Shown: positions 48,655 to 57,895, numbered from the stretch's first letter. The stretch is DNA of 64,000 bases from Pelagibacterium sp. (GCA_002723255.1 PBNW01000038.1:19102-83101); one strand, 5' to 3'. A program made the numbers and translations. The notes: generated by a model from the letters alone, not told the origin.

Positions 48655-49659
48655 ATGAACACCCAATCGATCCGTCCTCATCCCGACATATCGCTGCACC
48701 AGCTCAGGATATTCACCGCCGTTGCGCAAGCGACAACGCTGACCGAAGCCGCCAAGCAATTGGGAATTGCCCAGCCCTCCCTGTCCCAGCAGCTCTCCCG
48801 GCTCGAAACGCTTGTCGGCGCGCGCCTGTTCAATCGCCGGCCTGGAGAAATGGAACTGACCGAGGCCGGCCACTACCTCCTGCCCAAGGCCGAACACGTC
48901 CTGCGCGGCATGCGCGATCTCGAAGACGGACTGATGGAATATACGTCCGGGCGCCGCATGACGATAAGGCTGGCCGGGATCACCTCGGTGTTGCGCGTTC
49001 TCCTGCCGCCCGCGCTGCGGCGGCTGCAGGAGATTTTTCCCGATATCGATTTCGATATCCAGGACATGGCGCCGTCCGACATTCTCGAATTGCTCTATGA
49101 TCGCCGCATTGCGGTGGGGCTTCTGGCGGACAATTCACTGTCGGCCTCGGGCGGTGGTTTTGCCCAGATCCCCCTGCTCACCGATTCTCATGTGCTTGCC
49201 GTTCCCGGCCATCTCGATCTCTCCAGGGTAGAACGGCCCGAGCGCGATCTGCCTGCTGACCAGCTGGCCATTCTCAACCAGTCGATCCAGTTCGCGTTCG
49301 GTTCCCAGCACACCAAACGTGTCCAGAACTGGTATGAGCGGTTGTTCCCCGGCCACACCATCGTCGCCCAGTGCCGCAGCTTCGAGGTGGCGGCCGAACT
49401 GGTCAGGGCCGGCGCCGGCGTGTGCCTTGTTCCCGCACTCTCATTGCTGCATGGCGCCGAAACGCTCAAAGGCATTCGGCTCTATGCCGTCAACGCCGCG
49501 ACACGGCGCATCATGGCGCTTATCCCCACGCAATATCAGCATATCGAGCCCTATCGAACCTTCCTCGATACGCTTAAAGATGCCGCGCACACCATCGTCC
49601 TGCCGCAGATCTCGCCCATTCCGCCCTTCCTCGATAACGGCCCGCAGGCGCAATTCTAG
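48655..49659 (+). CDS. LysR-family transcriptional regulator
   Basis: A 334-residue LysR regulator. The winged helix is clear (LHQLRIFTAVAQATTLTEAA and LGIAQPSLSQQLSRLE), followed by a linker helix and a two-lobed effector domain (RMTIRLAGITSVLRVLLPPA onward). The ATG at 48655 is preferred to a TTG five codons earlier. It lies between two possible target operons: the CoA ligase operon, divergent and 161 bases away, and pqqA, 103 bases downstream in the same direction. The ligand is unknown. Confidence 0.85.
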   Translation: MNTQSIRPHPDISLHQLRIFTAVAQATTLTEAAKQLGIAQPSLSQQLSRLETLVGARLFNRRPGEMELTEAGHYLLPKAEHVLRGMRDLEDGLMEYTSGRRMTIRLAGITSVLRVLLPPALRRLQEIFPDIDFDIQDMAPSDILELLYDRRIAVGLLADNSLSASGGGFAQIPLLTDSHVLAVPGHLDLSRVERPERDLPADQLAILNQSIQFAFGSQHTKRVQNWYERLFPGHTIVAQCRSFEVAAELVRAGAGVCLVPALSLLHGAETLKGIRLYAVNAATRRIMALIPTQYQHIEPYRTFLDTLKDAAHTIVLPQISPIPPFLDNGPQAQF

Positions 49660-49688
49660 CCATAGGCGCATGGCTATGGGCTCCATAG
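49660..49688. promoter_or_regulatory. CCATAG inverted and direct repeats between LysR gene and pqqA
   Basis: CCATAG (49660-49665) and CTATGG (49674-49679) form an inverted pair with an 8-base spacer, and a third CCATAG follows at 49683-49688. It starts one base after the LysR stop, 75 to 103 bases before the pqqA ATG. It could be a hairpin ending the LysR transcript or an operator in the pqqA promoter; the third copy favours the latter slightly. Confidence 0.45.
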
Positions 49689-49762
49689 ATTGCGCGCAGC
49701 CCGCTCTCTTCGCAGCATGAACGATACGGCAATCATGCCGTGTTCAAATGAGGAGAAACACT

Positions 49763-49843
49763 ATGGCCTGGAACAAGCCCAAGCTCACTGAAATTCCTGT
49801 CAGCATGGAAATCAACATGTACGCCTGCGCAAAGCGCAAGTAG
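49763..49843 (+). CDS. pqqA: PQQ precursor peptide PqqA
   Basis: A 26-residue peptide, the ribosomal precursor of the redox cofactor pyrroloquinoline quinone. It starts MAWNKPKLTEIPVS and contains the required Glu16-x-x-x-Tyr20 pair (EINMY), the two residues that PqqE cross-links and that become the PQQ skeleton. AGGAG lies 8 bases before the ATG. It is directly upstream of pqqBCDE. A cysteine (Cys22) just after the tyrosine and a basic tail are not part of the core motif. Confidence 0.92.
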   Translation: MAWNKPKLTEIPVSMEINMYACAKRK

Positions 49844-49871
49844 TCGATTTTGCCTGCCGCGGTTTCCCGCT

Positions 49872-50780
49872 ATGACTAAAATCCTCATACTCGGTGCCGC
49901 GGCAGGCGGCGGCGTGCCGCAATGGAATTGCGGCTGCGACAACTGCCGTGATGCGCGCTCGGGCAAGCTCGATATCGGCGGCAACCAGGCTTCGATCGCC
50001 ATCAGTTCCGACGGCGAGCACTGGTTTTTGATCAACGCCTCGCCCGATTTGCGCCAGCAGATTGCCAATACCCCTGCGCTGTGGCCCAAGCCGGGCCTGA
50101 AGCGCCATTCGCCCATAACGGGCGTGATCCTCACCAATGGCGAAATCGACGCAATCACCGGGCTCTTGACGCTGCGCGAAGGCTCGCCCTTTACGCTCTA
50201 CGCCCATGATCGCGTGCTTTCGATCCTCAGGGCCAATTCGATCTTCAATGCGCTCAAGCCCGAAAACGTGACCCGTCAGCCCATTGCGTCCGGCCAAAGG
50301 TTCGTGCCGGCGCTGCCCGACGGATCGCCCTCGGGGCTGGAGATTTTTGCCTTTGCGGCGCCGGGCAAAACCGCACTGTTTCTCGAAGGCCATGATGAAA
50401 ATGCCGAAGGCGACACGCTCGGCCTCGTGATCACCGACCGTTCGAGTGGCGCGCGCATGGTGTTTGTGGCGGCCTGCGCCGCGATCACCGATGAGCTGTT
50501 GAGCCTGATCGAGGGGGCCGACGCCGTGTTTTTCGATGGCACGCCGTGGCGCGACGACGAGATGATTGCCCAGGGGCTGAGTTCAAAGACCGGCCAGCGC
50601 ATGGGTCACATTGCGATGAGCGACGTCATCCCGGCCCTGGCCGCTACACCGATCGGCAACAAGTTCTTTCTGCACATAAACAATTCCAATCCGGCGCTGC
50701 GTCCGGAGTCAGATGAGCGAAAAGCGCTCGAGGCGGCCGGGTGGTCCATACCCGCCGAAGGGACGGAGATTACACTATGA
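49872..50780 (+). CDS. pqqB: PQQ biosynthesis protein PqqB
   Basis: A 302-residue cytoplasmic metallo-beta-lactamase-fold enzyme that hydroxylates an intermediate tyrosine in PQQ biosynthesis. The family start KILILGAAAGGGVPQWNCGC is present, with a structural zinc site in NCGCDNCRDA (about residues 18-27) and the DGTPWRDDEM region near 230. It lies 28 bases after pqqA and overlaps pqqC by 4 bases. Length is normal for PqqB. Confidence 0.95.
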   Translation: MTKILILGAAAGGGVPQWNCGCDNCRDARSGKLDIGGNQASIAISSDGEHWFLINASPDLRQQIANTPALWPKPGLKRHSPITGVILTNGEIDAITGLLTLREGSPFTLYAHDRVLSILRANSIFNALKPENVTRQPIASGQRFVPALPDGSPSGLEIFAFAAPGKTALFLEGHDENAEGDTLGLVITDRSSGARMVFVAACAAITDELLSLIEGADAVFFDGTPWRDDEMIAQGLSSKTGQRMGHIAMSDVIPALAATPIGNKFFLHINNSNPALRPESDERKALEAAGWSIPAEGTEITL

Positions 50781-51541
50781 ACCAGATAACCGCGCTTTCA
50801 GTCGCCCCCGATCTCGAGCTCGATTCCCCCGAGGCGCTCGAAGCCCAGCTTCGCCATATCGGCGCCACCCGCTATCACAACCTGCACCCTTTTCACGGCC
50901 TGCTGCATGGCGGCAAGCTCAACAAGGGGCAGGTGCAGGCCTGGGCGCTCAACCGCTATTTCTACCAGTCGACCATCCCGTTAAAGGACGCGGTGGTCAT
51001 TTCCCGTTTCCGCGACCGGGCCACCCGCATCGAATGGCGGCACCGGATATCAGATCATGACGGCGACATCGGCAGCGAAGGCGGCATCGAACGCTGGCTA
51101 AAGCTCACGACCGGATTGGGTCTCGATCCCGATTACGTGGAATCGACCGAAGGTATCCTGCCGGCCACGCGATTTGCGGTGGAGGCCTACGTCCATTTCG
51201 TGCGCGACCGCACCCCGCTCGAAGCCATAGCCTCCTCGCTCACCGAACTGTTTGCGCCCAATCTGCATCAGGAGCGCATCGCCGGGATGCTCGAGCATTA
51301 CGATTTCATCTCCCCCGATGTGATGACCTATTTCTCGCGCCGGCTCGATCAGGCCACCCGCGATGCCGATTTCGCGCTCGACTACGTCAAGACCCATGCC
51401 CGCACGCCCGAGGAGCGGCGGCTGGTGTGCAACGCACTGATCTTCAAGACCAACGTGCTCTGGGTGCAGCTCGATGCGCTGCACCATGCCTATGTCGGCG
51501 GGCACATCCCGCCCGGCGCTTTCGTTCCGGATGCGACATGA
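50777..51541 (+). CDS. pqqC: Pyrroloquinoline-quinone synthase PqqC
   Basis: A 254-residue cofactorless oxidase of the heme-oxygenase-like fold that carries out ring closure and the eight-electron oxidation forming PQQ. Conserved regions include RYHNLHPFHGLLHGGKLNKG, ALNRYFYQSTIPLKDAVVIS and HDGDIGSEGGIERWLKL. The ATG at 50777 overlaps the pqqB stop (ATGA) and fits the family N-terminus; the longer frame reads inside pqqB. It also overlaps pqqD by 4 bases, so the operon is translationally coupled throughout. Confidence 0.95.
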   Translation: MNQITALSVAPDLELDSPEALEAQLRHIGATRYHNLHPFHGLLHGGKLNKGQVQAWALNRYFYQSTIPLKDAVVISRFRDRATRIEWRHRISDHDGDIGSEGGIERWLKLTTGLGLDPDYVESTEGILPATRFAVEAYVHFVRDRTPLEAIASSLTELFAPNLHQERIAGMLEHYDFISPDVMTYFSRRLDQATRDADFALDYVKTHARTPEERRLVCNALIFKTNVLWVQLDALHHAYVGGHIPPGAFVPDAT

Positions 51542-51861
51542 CCCAGGCAGCACCTGCATCGCGCCGCCGCATGGTGGCAACGCCCCAAAGCGCGCCGCGC
51601 CTCGCCCGCGGGGTCAAGCTGCGGCACGACGAAACGCGCGACCGCTGGGTGCTTTTGGTGCCCGAACGGGTGCTGGCACCCGACGATATCGCCGTTGAAA
51701 TCCTGCATTTGTGCGATGGCCAGCGTACCATCGCACAAATGGCCGACACGCTGGCGGAAAAATACGCTGCACCCGCTGACCAGATCGCGTCCGACGTGAT
51801 CGACATGATTCAGGATCTGGCCAATTCCGGGTTCCTGATCGATGGAGGAGGAAAACCATGA
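51538..51861 (+). CDS. pqqD: PQQ biosynthesis peptide chaperone PqqD
   Basis: A 107-residue RiPP recognition element protein that binds PqqA and presents it to PqqE. The family stretch LARGVKLRHDETRDRWVLLV is followed by PERVLAPDDIAVEILHLCDG and GFLIDGGG at the end. Unlike the PqqCD fusions of some methylotrophs it is a separate gene, with 4-base overlaps into both pqqC and pqqE. The first 20 residues (TQAAPASRRRMVATPQSAP) are a basic, probably disordered lead. Confidence 0.93.
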   Translation: MTQAAPASRRRMVATPQSAPRLARGVKLRHDETRDRWVLLVPERVLAPDDIAVEILHLCDGQRTIAQMADTLAEKYAAPADQIASDVIDMIQDLANSGFLIDGGGKP

Positions 51862-53072
51862 GCCCGACCCTCGACCGGCACCATCCCCCGATCGAAACCG
51901 ATCCCAATGACGGATTGGCCCTGCTCGAAGGCAGAGGGCAGCCAATTGCCGCCCAGTACGGCATTCCGCTCGCCGTGCTGATCGAGTTGACCCACAAATG
52001 CCCGCTGCAATGTCCCTATTGCTCCAATCCGGTCGAAATGGAGCGGGCCCGCAACGAATTGACCACCGAGGAGTGGAAGCGGGTCCTCGACGAACTTGCC
52101 GAAATCGGCGTGCTGCAGGTCCATTTTTCCGGCGGCGAACCGACGGCCCGCAAGGACATTGTCGAACTGGTCCAGCATGCGACCGACCGCGATCTCTATA
52201 CCAATCTGATCACCTCGGCCGTGCTCATCAGCCGCGAAAAACTGGCCGAGTTGGCCGATGCGGGCCTGTCTCATATCCAGATCAGCTTTCAGGGCAGCGA
52301 TGCGGTCAAGGCCGACCGGGTTGCAGGCTTTCGCAATGCCCACGCCAAAAAGCATGAAGTCGCGCGCTGGGCGCGCGAACTCGATCTGCCGCTGACCGTC
52401 AATGCCGTCATGCACCGGCAGAATCTCGACCAGCTCGAAGATATCATCGCCATGGCGGTGGATATGGATGCCGACCGCATCGAGGTTGCCAACGTCCAGT
52501 ACTACGGCTGGGCGCTCAAGAACCGCGCCGCGCTGATGCCCACCATCGCGCAGATCGATCGCGCCACCGAGGTGGTGGAGGACGCCCGCGAGCGACTCAA
52601 GGGCATTCTCGACATCGATTTCGTGATCCCCGATTATTATGCCGAACGGCCCAAGAAGTGCATGGGCGGATGGGGCCGCCAGTTCTTCAACATCACGCCC
52701 TCAGGCAAGGTGTTGCCCTGCCATGCTGCCGAAACGATTACCGAGCTCGATTTCCTTTCGGTGCGATCCAACCATTCCATCGCCTGGATCTGGCAGAACT
52801 CGGACGCCTTCAACCGTTATCGCGGCACCGGCTGGATGCCCGAACCATGCCAGAGTTGCGCCTTCAAGGAAGTCGATTTCGGCGGATGCCGCTGCCAGGC
52901 CTTCGCGCTGACCGGCAAGGCAGAGAATACCGATCCGGCCTGTGCCCTTTCTCCGCACCACAGCGAGATTTTCAAGACGGCCGAAACGGAAGCTGAAACC
53001 GGAACCACACGGTTCATCTACCGCAATTTTGCCGGCGGCACGCTCGAAGCGGAGCCAGTGGATGGAAAATGA
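51858..53072 (+). CDS. pqqE: PqqA peptide cyclase PqqE (radical SAM)
   Basis: A 404-residue radical S-adenosylmethionine enzyme that makes the carbon-carbon bond between Glu16 and Tyr20 of PqqA. The radical-SAM cluster cysteines are Cys48, Cys52 and Cys55 in THKCPLQCPYC. The C-terminal SPASM region supplies auxiliary cluster cysteines (CMGGWGRQFFNITPSGKVLP then CHAAE, and EPCQSCAFKEVDFGGCRCQA). It has a longer N-terminus (about 35 residues before the barrel) than many PqqE. It overlaps both pqqD and the downstream peptidase gene. Confidence 0.95.
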   Translation: MSPTLDRHHPPIETDPNDGLALLEGRGQPIAAQYGIPLAVLIELTHKCPLQCPYCSNPVEMERARNELTTEEWKRVLDELAEIGVLQVHFSGGEPTARKDIVELVQHATDRDLYTNLITSAVLISREKLAELADAGLSHIQISFQGSDAVKADRVAGFRNAHAKKHEVARWARELDLPLTVNAVMHRQNLDQLEDIIAMAVDMDADRIEVANVQYYGWALKNRAALMPTIAQIDRATEVVEDARERLKGILDIDFVIPDYYAERPKKCMGGWGRQFFNITPSGKVLPCHAAETITELDFLSVRSNHSIAWIWQNSDAFNRYRGTGWMPEPCQSCAFKEVDFGGCRCQAFALTGKAENTDPACALSPHHSEIFKTAETEAETGTTRFIYRNFAGGTLEAEPVDGK

Positions 53073-54042
53073 GGCGGCGATCAAGGCCGACCCGCATACC
53101 CCCCTCACCACGCAAATGCTGCCGGTGGGTGAGGGACATACGCTGTACGTCGAAACCGTCGGCAATCCCGACGGCGTCCCGGTGCTCTTTTTACATGGCG
53201 GACCGGGCAGCGGCTGCCAACCGAGCCATCGCCGCCTGTTCGATCCAGACCGGTATCATGCCGTCCTGTTCGATCAGCGCGGGGCCGGGCGCAGCACCCC
53301 GCACGCACAGCGATCGGCCAATTCCACCGACCGGCTGATCGCCGATATCGAAACGATCCGCATGGCATTGGGAATAGACCGCTGGCTCGTGGTCGGTGGG
53401 TCCTGGGGTGCGACACTGGCGCTGGCCTATGCGCAAAGCCATCCGGACCGCGTTACGGCCATTGTACTGCGCGCTACCTTTCTGGGCACGCGCCGCGAAC
53501 TCGACTGGGCGTTTGCAACTGCCATGCCGCATTTCTACCCGCGCCTTCATGCCGATTTCCTGGACCTGCTGACACCGTCAGAGCGCGCAGCCCCGCTCGA
53601 AGCCTACTGGCGCCGCATCCTCGATTCCGACCCCGAAATCCATCGGCCGGCAGCCTTTGCCTGGTATCAGGCCGAACGCATCCTGTCCCAGATTGCGCCG
53701 CCGGCCGACCGATTGGATTTATCGCAGCTTCCGGCTCCGGGCGCACGATTTCCCACCTCGCCTTTCATGGAAGCGCACTATTTTTCCAACGACTGCTTTC
53801 TCGAGCCCGACCAGTTGCTGGTCAACGCTGCAAGACTGGACGGCATTCCCGGTCGCATTGTTCAGAGCCGGTACGATCTCTTGTGCCCGCCGGCCACGTC
53901 TTTTGCCCTGGCCAAGGCGTGGCCCGATGCCAATGTGCGGATTGTCGACACGGCGGGTCATGGGCAGGGGGAGCCGGGTGTGGAGGCCGCGATAACCCAG
54001 GCCCTTGCCGATCTTCATCCCACTGTCACCAACGGGCAATAG
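53062..54042 (+). CDS. Proline iminopeptidase-like hydrolase (S33) linked to the pqq operon
   Basis: A 326-residue alpha/beta hydrolase of the proline iminopeptidase family. Oxyanion motif HGGPGSGC, then DQRGAGRS, nucleophile Ser114 in GGSWGATLALAYA, and a C-terminal catalytic His in the DTAGHGQG stretch. It has no signal peptide. The ATG at 53062 lies within the last codons of pqqE, so it is translationally coupled to the pqq operon. PQQ release from processed PqqA needs proteolysis, and several pqq operons carry peptidases, so a role in maturation is plausible; a housekeeping peptidase is the alternative. Confidence 0.85.
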   Translation: MENEAAIKADPHTPLTTQMLPVGEGHTLYVETVGNPDGVPVLFLHGGPGSGCQPSHRRLFDPDRYHAVLFDQRGAGRSTPHAQRSANSTDRLIADIETIRMALGIDRWLVVGGSWGATLALAYAQSHPDRVTAIVLRATFLGTRRELDWAFATAMPHFYPRLHADFLDLLTPSERAAPLEAYWRRILDSDPEIHRPAAFAWYQAERILSQIAPPADRLDLSQLPAPGARFPTSPFMEAHYFSNDCFLEPDQLLVNAARLDGIPGRIVQSRYDLLCPPATSFALAKAWPDANVRIVDTAGHGQGEPGVEAAITQALADLHPTVTNGQ

Positions 54043-54072
54043 ACAGGCCCGATTGATGCGTAGTTAAACTGC

Positions 54073-55476
54073 GTGACACCAGCTGATCTGTTTTGGGCGT
54101 GCATGCAGAACCGTTCCTACCCCACACTCGCCGAGGCCACGAGAATATGGGCTCGGATCGGCCTCTTGAGCTTCGGCGGGCCGGCCGGCCAGATCGCCAT
54201 GATGCATCGCATTCTTGTCGAAGAGCACAAATGGCTCGGCGAGCAGCGATTTCTGCACGCCCTCAACTACTGCATGTTGCTGCCGGGGCCTGAGGCCCAG
54301 CAGCTCGCTGTCTATATCGGCTGGCTGATGCATCGCACGGCAGGCGGCATCATTGCCGGTGTGCTGTTCGTGATACCGGGCATCGTCGCCATCATGGGGC
54401 TGAGCTGGATTTATGCCATCTGGGGCAATGTCGGGATTGTCGAGGGTCTGTTTTTCGGGCTCAAGGCTGCGGTCCTCGCCATAGTCGTTCAGGCCGTCAT
54501 CCGCATCGGCGGCCGGGCGCTCAGGAACGGCGCGATGCTGGCCATAGCAGCCGGGGCTTTTATCGCCATTTTCGGCTTTGCCGTTCCCTTTCCCATCATC
54601 ATTCTGGCAGCGGGCCTCATCGGGTTTTTGGGCGCGCGAGCCGGGGTGCCAGCCTTTGAACCCAGGATCAATCAGGGCAAGGTTGGAGCGAAACAGATCG
54701 CCGATGCCGACACGCTGCTCGGTGAAGAATCTCCAGCACATACCCGTGTCGACGCGCGATGGGCGCTTCGGATCTCCCTTGTCATTCTCTCACTTTGGCT
54801 CATCCCGGTCGCATTGCTTTTCGCGCTTTTGGGACCCGATGACGTGTTCTCGCAGATCGCGGGCTTTTTCAGTGTCATGGCTGTCGTCACCTTCGGTGGC
54901 GCCTATGCGGTTCTCGCCTATGTCGCCCAGGAGGCCGTCCAGAATTTCGGATGGCTGACGCCGGGCGAAATGCTTGACGGGCTGGGCATGGCCGAAACAA
55001 CGCCGGGACCGCTGATCATGGTCACCCAGTTCGTGGGCTTCATGGGCGCCTTTCGTGCACCCGGAACGCTGCCGCCTTTGCTGGCGGGCACGTTGGGCGG
55101 ATTGCTGACCACCTGGGTGACGTTCGCGCCGTGCTTTTTATGGATATTCCTCGGCGCACCGTTCATCGAGCGCCTGCGGGACAACACGGTCCTGACCGCC
55201 GCCCTGGGCGCCATCACCGCAGCCGTCGTCGGCGTGATCCTCAATCTTGCCGTCTGGTTCGGATTGCACGTCGTGTTTTCCGAAGTTGTGGAATTTTCCA
55301 GCTTTGGACTGGCTCTCGACATACCCGTTCTCGAATCCATCAACTGGTTCTCGGCACTTCTCGTCCTTGCGGCGATGATCGCGATCTTCCGGTTCGGACT
55401 GGGGCCGGTCACCGTATTGGCCGGTTGTGCAGCGGCCGGGGTTGCACTTCATTTGGCTGGCGGCCTCACCGCCTAA
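54073..55476 (+). CDS. chrA: Chromate efflux transporter ChrA (long form)
   Basis: A 467-residue inner-membrane CHR-family transporter with two homologous halves, each beginning with the chromate-transporter signature: FGGPAGQIAMMHR and LLPGPEAQQLAVYIGW in the first, TFGGAYAVLAYVAQ and TTPGPLIMVTQFVGF in the second. About ten hydrophobic segments are visible. The start is a GTG at 54073; an ATG ten codons on is the alternative. It expels chromate by proton motive force. It precedes the ars operon by 69 bases but the arsR operator suggests separate control. Length is typical of two-domain ChrA. Confidence 0.9.
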   Translation: MTPADLFWACMQNRSYPTLAEATRIWARIGLLSFGGPAGQIAMMHRILVEEHKWLGEQRFLHALNYCMLLPGPEAQQLAVYIGWLMHRTAGGIIAGVLFVIPGIVAIMGLSWIYAIWGNVGIVEGLFFGLKAAVLAIVVQAVIRIGGRALRNGAMLAIAAGAFIAIFGFAVPFPIIILAAGLIGFLGARAGVPAFEPRINQGKVGAKQIADADTLLGEESPAHTRVDARWALRISLVILSLWLIPVALLFALLGPDDVFSQIAGFFSVMAVVTFGGAYAVLAYVAQEAVQNFGWLTPGEMLDGLGMAETTPGPLIMVTQFVGFMGAFRAPGTLPPLLAGTLGGLLTTWVTFAPCFLWIFLGAPFIERLRDNTVLTAALGAITAAVVGVILNLAVWFGLHVVFSEVVEFSSFGLALDIPVLESINWFSALLVLAAMIAIFRFGLGPVTVLAGCAAAGVALHLAGGLTA

Positions 55477-55518
55477 CCGATACGCTTGGCCCAGATCGCA
55501 ATTCGCCACTTGACGCTG

Positions 55519-55552
55519 TATCCATATATCGATATTTCTCGATATATGGATA
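55519..55552. promoter_or_regulatory. ArsR operator: 14-bp perfect inverted repeat overlapping the arsR start codon
   Basis: TATCCATATATCGA (55519-55532) and its exact complement TCGATATATGGATA (55539-55552) flank a 6-base spacer. The right arm contains the arsR ATG (55546-55548). A TTGACG -35 element at 55510-55515 with a 17-base spacer puts the -10 region (TATTTC, weak) inside the spacer between the arms, so transcription would begin at about the A of the ATG and the mRNA may be leaderless. Confidence 0.8.
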
Positions 55553-55905
55553 CAGATCACGCCCTCGACGCTTTCGATGCACTTTCCCAGCCCACCCGTC
55601 TGGCCATATTCCGGCGCCTTGTGAAAATCGGACCGGAGGGCTTGCCAGCCGGGGAAATCGCCGAAGCCGTCAATGGCCGACAGAACACCATTTCGAGCCA
55701 CCTTGCCGCTCTCACGCGCTCAGGACTGATCGTCTCCGAGCGCGAGGGCAGGACCATCCGCTACAGCGCCAATTTCAAGACCGCCGGCGATCTCGTCGCG
55801 TTCCTGCTCGAAGATTGCTGCGGCGGTCGTCCCGAAGTGTGCGCCCCGCTGGTCACCAACCTCTCCTGTCTGCAACAAACCGCCACGGAACCCTGCTGTG
55901 ACTGA
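55546..55905 (+). CDS. arsR: ArsR-family arsenic-responsive repressor
   Basis: A 119-residue winged-helix repressor. The recognition region reads NTISSHLAALTRSGLIVSER. Arsenite ligands are probably the C-terminal cysteines in EDCCGGRPEVC (Cys-Cys-x6-Cys), similar to the type seen in Acidithiobacillus ArsR rather than the Cys-x-Cys of the plasmid R773 type; more Cys pairs lie at the very end (LSCLQQ, EPCCD). The ATG at 55546 sits inside the operator, so the longer TTG frame can be dismissed. It overlaps arsC by 8 bases and heads the ars operon. Confidence 0.9.
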   Translation: MDTDHALDAFDALSQPTRLAIFRRLVKIGPEGLPAGEIAEAVNGRQNTISSHLAALTRSGLIVSEREGRTIRYSANFKTAGDLVAFLLEDCCGGRPEVCAPLVTNLSCLQQTATEPCCD

Positions 55906-56398
55906 CACCCCCTACTCCGTCCTTTTCCTGTGCACGGGCAATTCCGCGCGCTCGATCATCGCCGAAGCCCTGCTCAATCGTGACGGAAAGGGCCGGTTCA
56001 AGGCCTGGTCGGCCGGAAGCAAACCCAAGGGAGAGGTCCATCCCTTTACGCTCGATCTGCTCAATAATTTGGGGATCGATACCCAATTTGCCCGCTCCAA
56101 GAGCTGGGACGAGTTTGCCGAGCCGGGCGCACCCGAATTCGACTTCATCTTTACCGTCTGCGATGACGCGGCCAACGAGCCCTGCCCGGTCTGGCCCGGT
56201 CATCCCATGACCGCCCATTGGGGGATTGCCGACCCTGCCGCTGCCGAGGGCACCGACGCTGAAAAGCACTATGCCTTTGCCGAAGCGGCACGCCATCTGG
56301 GCACCCGCATCTCCTTGCTGCTCAACCTGCCCATCGCCAGTCTCGATCGCCTGGCCCTCAAGTCCAAGCTCGACTCTATCGGCAAAACGCGGGACTGA
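55898..56398 (+). CDS. arsC: Arsenate reductase, low-molecular-weight phosphatase type (thioredoxin-coupled class)
   Basis: A 166-residue arsenate reductase of the low-molecular-weight tyrosine phosphatase fold. The P-loop is Cys12-TGNSAR-Ser in [10 protein letters not shown]; further cysteines are in [17 protein letters not shown], as in thioredoxin-linked ArsC. It begins with a GTG that overlaps the arsR stop. It reduces arsenate to arsenite for export. It is unrelated to the glutaredoxin-type ArsC two genes downstream, so the operon has two kinds of arsenate reductase. Confidence 0.9.
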   Translation: MTDTPYSVLFLCTGNSARSIIAEALLNRDGKGRFKAWSAGSKPKGEVHPFTLDLLNNLGIDTQFARSKSWDEFAEPGAPEFDFIFTVCDDAANEPCPVWPGHPMTAHWGIADPAAAEGTDAEKHYAFAEAARHLGTRISLLLNLPIASLDRLALKSKLDSIGKTRD

Positions 56399-56403
56399 AC
56401 CTT

Positions 56404-57471
56404 ATGACATTGGATACAAGCGCTCCCGCCCCGGCGGGCGGCATCGGCTTTTTCGAAAAATGGCTCTCGGTCTGGGTTGCAGCCTGCATCGTTGCCGGGA
56501 TCGTGCTCGGCAATCTCATTCCCGGCCTGTTTGCAGCGCTTGCGGGCCTCGAATATGCCTCGGTCAATTTCGTCGTCGCCGTGCTCATCTGGGCCATGGT
56601 CTATCCCATGATGGTCGCCGTCGATTTCACCGCCATCGGACAGGTCGGCAGGCAACCCAAGGGGCTAGTGCTGACCCTCGTGGTCAATTGCCTCATCAAG
56701 CCGTTTTCCATGGCCCTGCTCGCGGTCCTGTTCTTCAATGTGATCTTTGCGCCGCTGATCGATCCGGCCGATGCGCAGCAATATATCGCCGGCCTGATCC
56801 TTCTGGGCGCCGCCCCCTGCACCGCCATGGTGTTCGTCTGGTCGCAACTGACCAAGGGCGACCCCAACTACACCCTCGTCCAGGTTTCTGTGAACGATGC
56901 CATTATGGTGGTCGCCTTCGCGCCCATTGTCGCGGTGCTGCTCGGCCTTACCGAGATCACCGTGCCGTGGGAGACCTTGCTGCTCTCTGTCGGGCTCTAT
57001 GTCATCCTGCCGCTGATCGCCGGCGCCATCACCCGCCAGATCCTTCTGCGCGGCGACCCGACCGACACGCGCCGCATCGACGCCTTTAATGCGCGCATAA
57101 AGCCCGCCTCAATTATCGGACTTTTGGCGACCGTGGTCCTGTTGTTCGGCTTTCAGGGGCAGACGATCCTTGCCAATCCGCTGGTCATCGTTTTGATCGC
57201 CATACCCCTTCTCATCCAGTCCTACGGCATTTTTGGCATCACCTATTGGGCCGCCTGGAAGTGGAAGGTGCCTTTCAATATCGCCGCGCCCTGCGCCCTG
57301 ATCGGAACATCGAACTTTTTCGAATTGGCGGTGGCCGTGGCCATTTCGCTCTTCGGTCTCAATTCCGGCGCCGCGCTGGCCACCGTGGTCGGCGTGCTGG
57401 TTGAAGTCCCGGTCATGCTCTCGCTTGTCGCCCTCGCCAACCGCACCCGGCATCACTTTACGGAGGTCTGA
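56404..57471 (+). CDS. acr3: Arsenite efflux transporter Acr3
   Basis: A 355-residue inner-membrane carrier of the Acr3 (BART) family, which expels arsenite using the proton motive force. Ten hydrophobic segments are visible, and the conserved cysteine needed for arsenite transport is in [20 protein letters not shown]. The N-terminus [20 protein letters not shown] is typical. It follows arsC by 5 bases and is followed by the second arsC after 1 base. Acr3, not ArsB, is the efflux pump of this operon. Confidence 0.93.
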   Translation: MTLDTSAPAPAGGIGFFEKWLSVWVAACIVAGIVLGNLIPGLFAALAGLEYASVNFVVAVLIWAMVYPMMVAVDFTAIGQVGRQPKGLVLTLVVNCLIKPFSMALLAVLFFNVIFAPLIDPADAQQYIAGLILLGAAPCTAMVFVWSQLTKGDPNYTLVQVSVNDAIMVVAFAPIVAVLLGLTEITVPWETLLLSVGLYVILPLIAGAITRQILLRGDPTDTRRIDAFNARIKPASIIGLLATVVLLFGFQGQTILANPLVIVLIAIPLLIQSYGIFGITYWAAWKWKVPFNIAAPCALIGTSNFFELAVAVAISLFGLNSGAALATVVGVLVEVPVMLSLVALANRTRHHFTEV

Positions 57472-57472
57472 A

Positions 57473-57895
57473 TTGGCCATCACCATCTACCACAACCCCG
57501 ATTGCGGCACCTCGCGCAATACGCTCGCCATGATCCGTCAGTCGGGCGAAGAGCCGGAGATCATCCAATATCTCAAGACCCCGCCGAGCCGCGAAACGCT
57601 TGTCGATCTCATCACGCGGTCGGGCCTTTCGGTCCGCGGGGCCATGCGGAAAAAAGAAGCGCCCTACACCGATCTCGGTCTCGATGATCCCTCGGTCGCC
57701 GACGAAGCATTGATCGACGCCATGCTGGCCCACCCGATCCTTATCAATCGTCCGTTCGTTGTGACAGAAAAGGGTGTGCGCCAATGCCGCCCCTCCGAAC
57801 TGGTGCTCGATATCCTCCCCAACCCCGATATCGGGCCTTTCACCAAGGAAGACGGAGAGATCGTCATCGACGGAAACGGAAAGCGCATTGTCTGA
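57473..57895 (+). CDS. arsC: Arsenate reductase, glutaredoxin-coupled ArsC/Spx-fold type
   Basis: A 140-residue arsenate reductase of the ArsC/Spx fold. The catalytic cysteine is Cys11 in [12 protein letters not shown]; the arsenate-binding arginines lie in [21 protein letters not shown] and [11 protein letters not shown]. The start is a TTG at 57473 with CGGAGGT 5 bases upstream; no ATG fits. It overlaps arsH by 8 bases. Together with the phosphatase-type ArsC upstream, it gives a second electron route (glutathione/glutaredoxin) for arsenate reduction. Confidence 0.9.
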   Translation: MAITIYHNPDCGTSRNTLAMIRQSGEEPEIIQYLKTPPSRETLVDLITRSGLSVRGAMRKKEAPYTDLGLDDPSVADEALIDAMLAHPILINRPFVVTEKGVRQCRPSELVLDILPNPDIGPFTKEDGEIVIDGNGKRIV

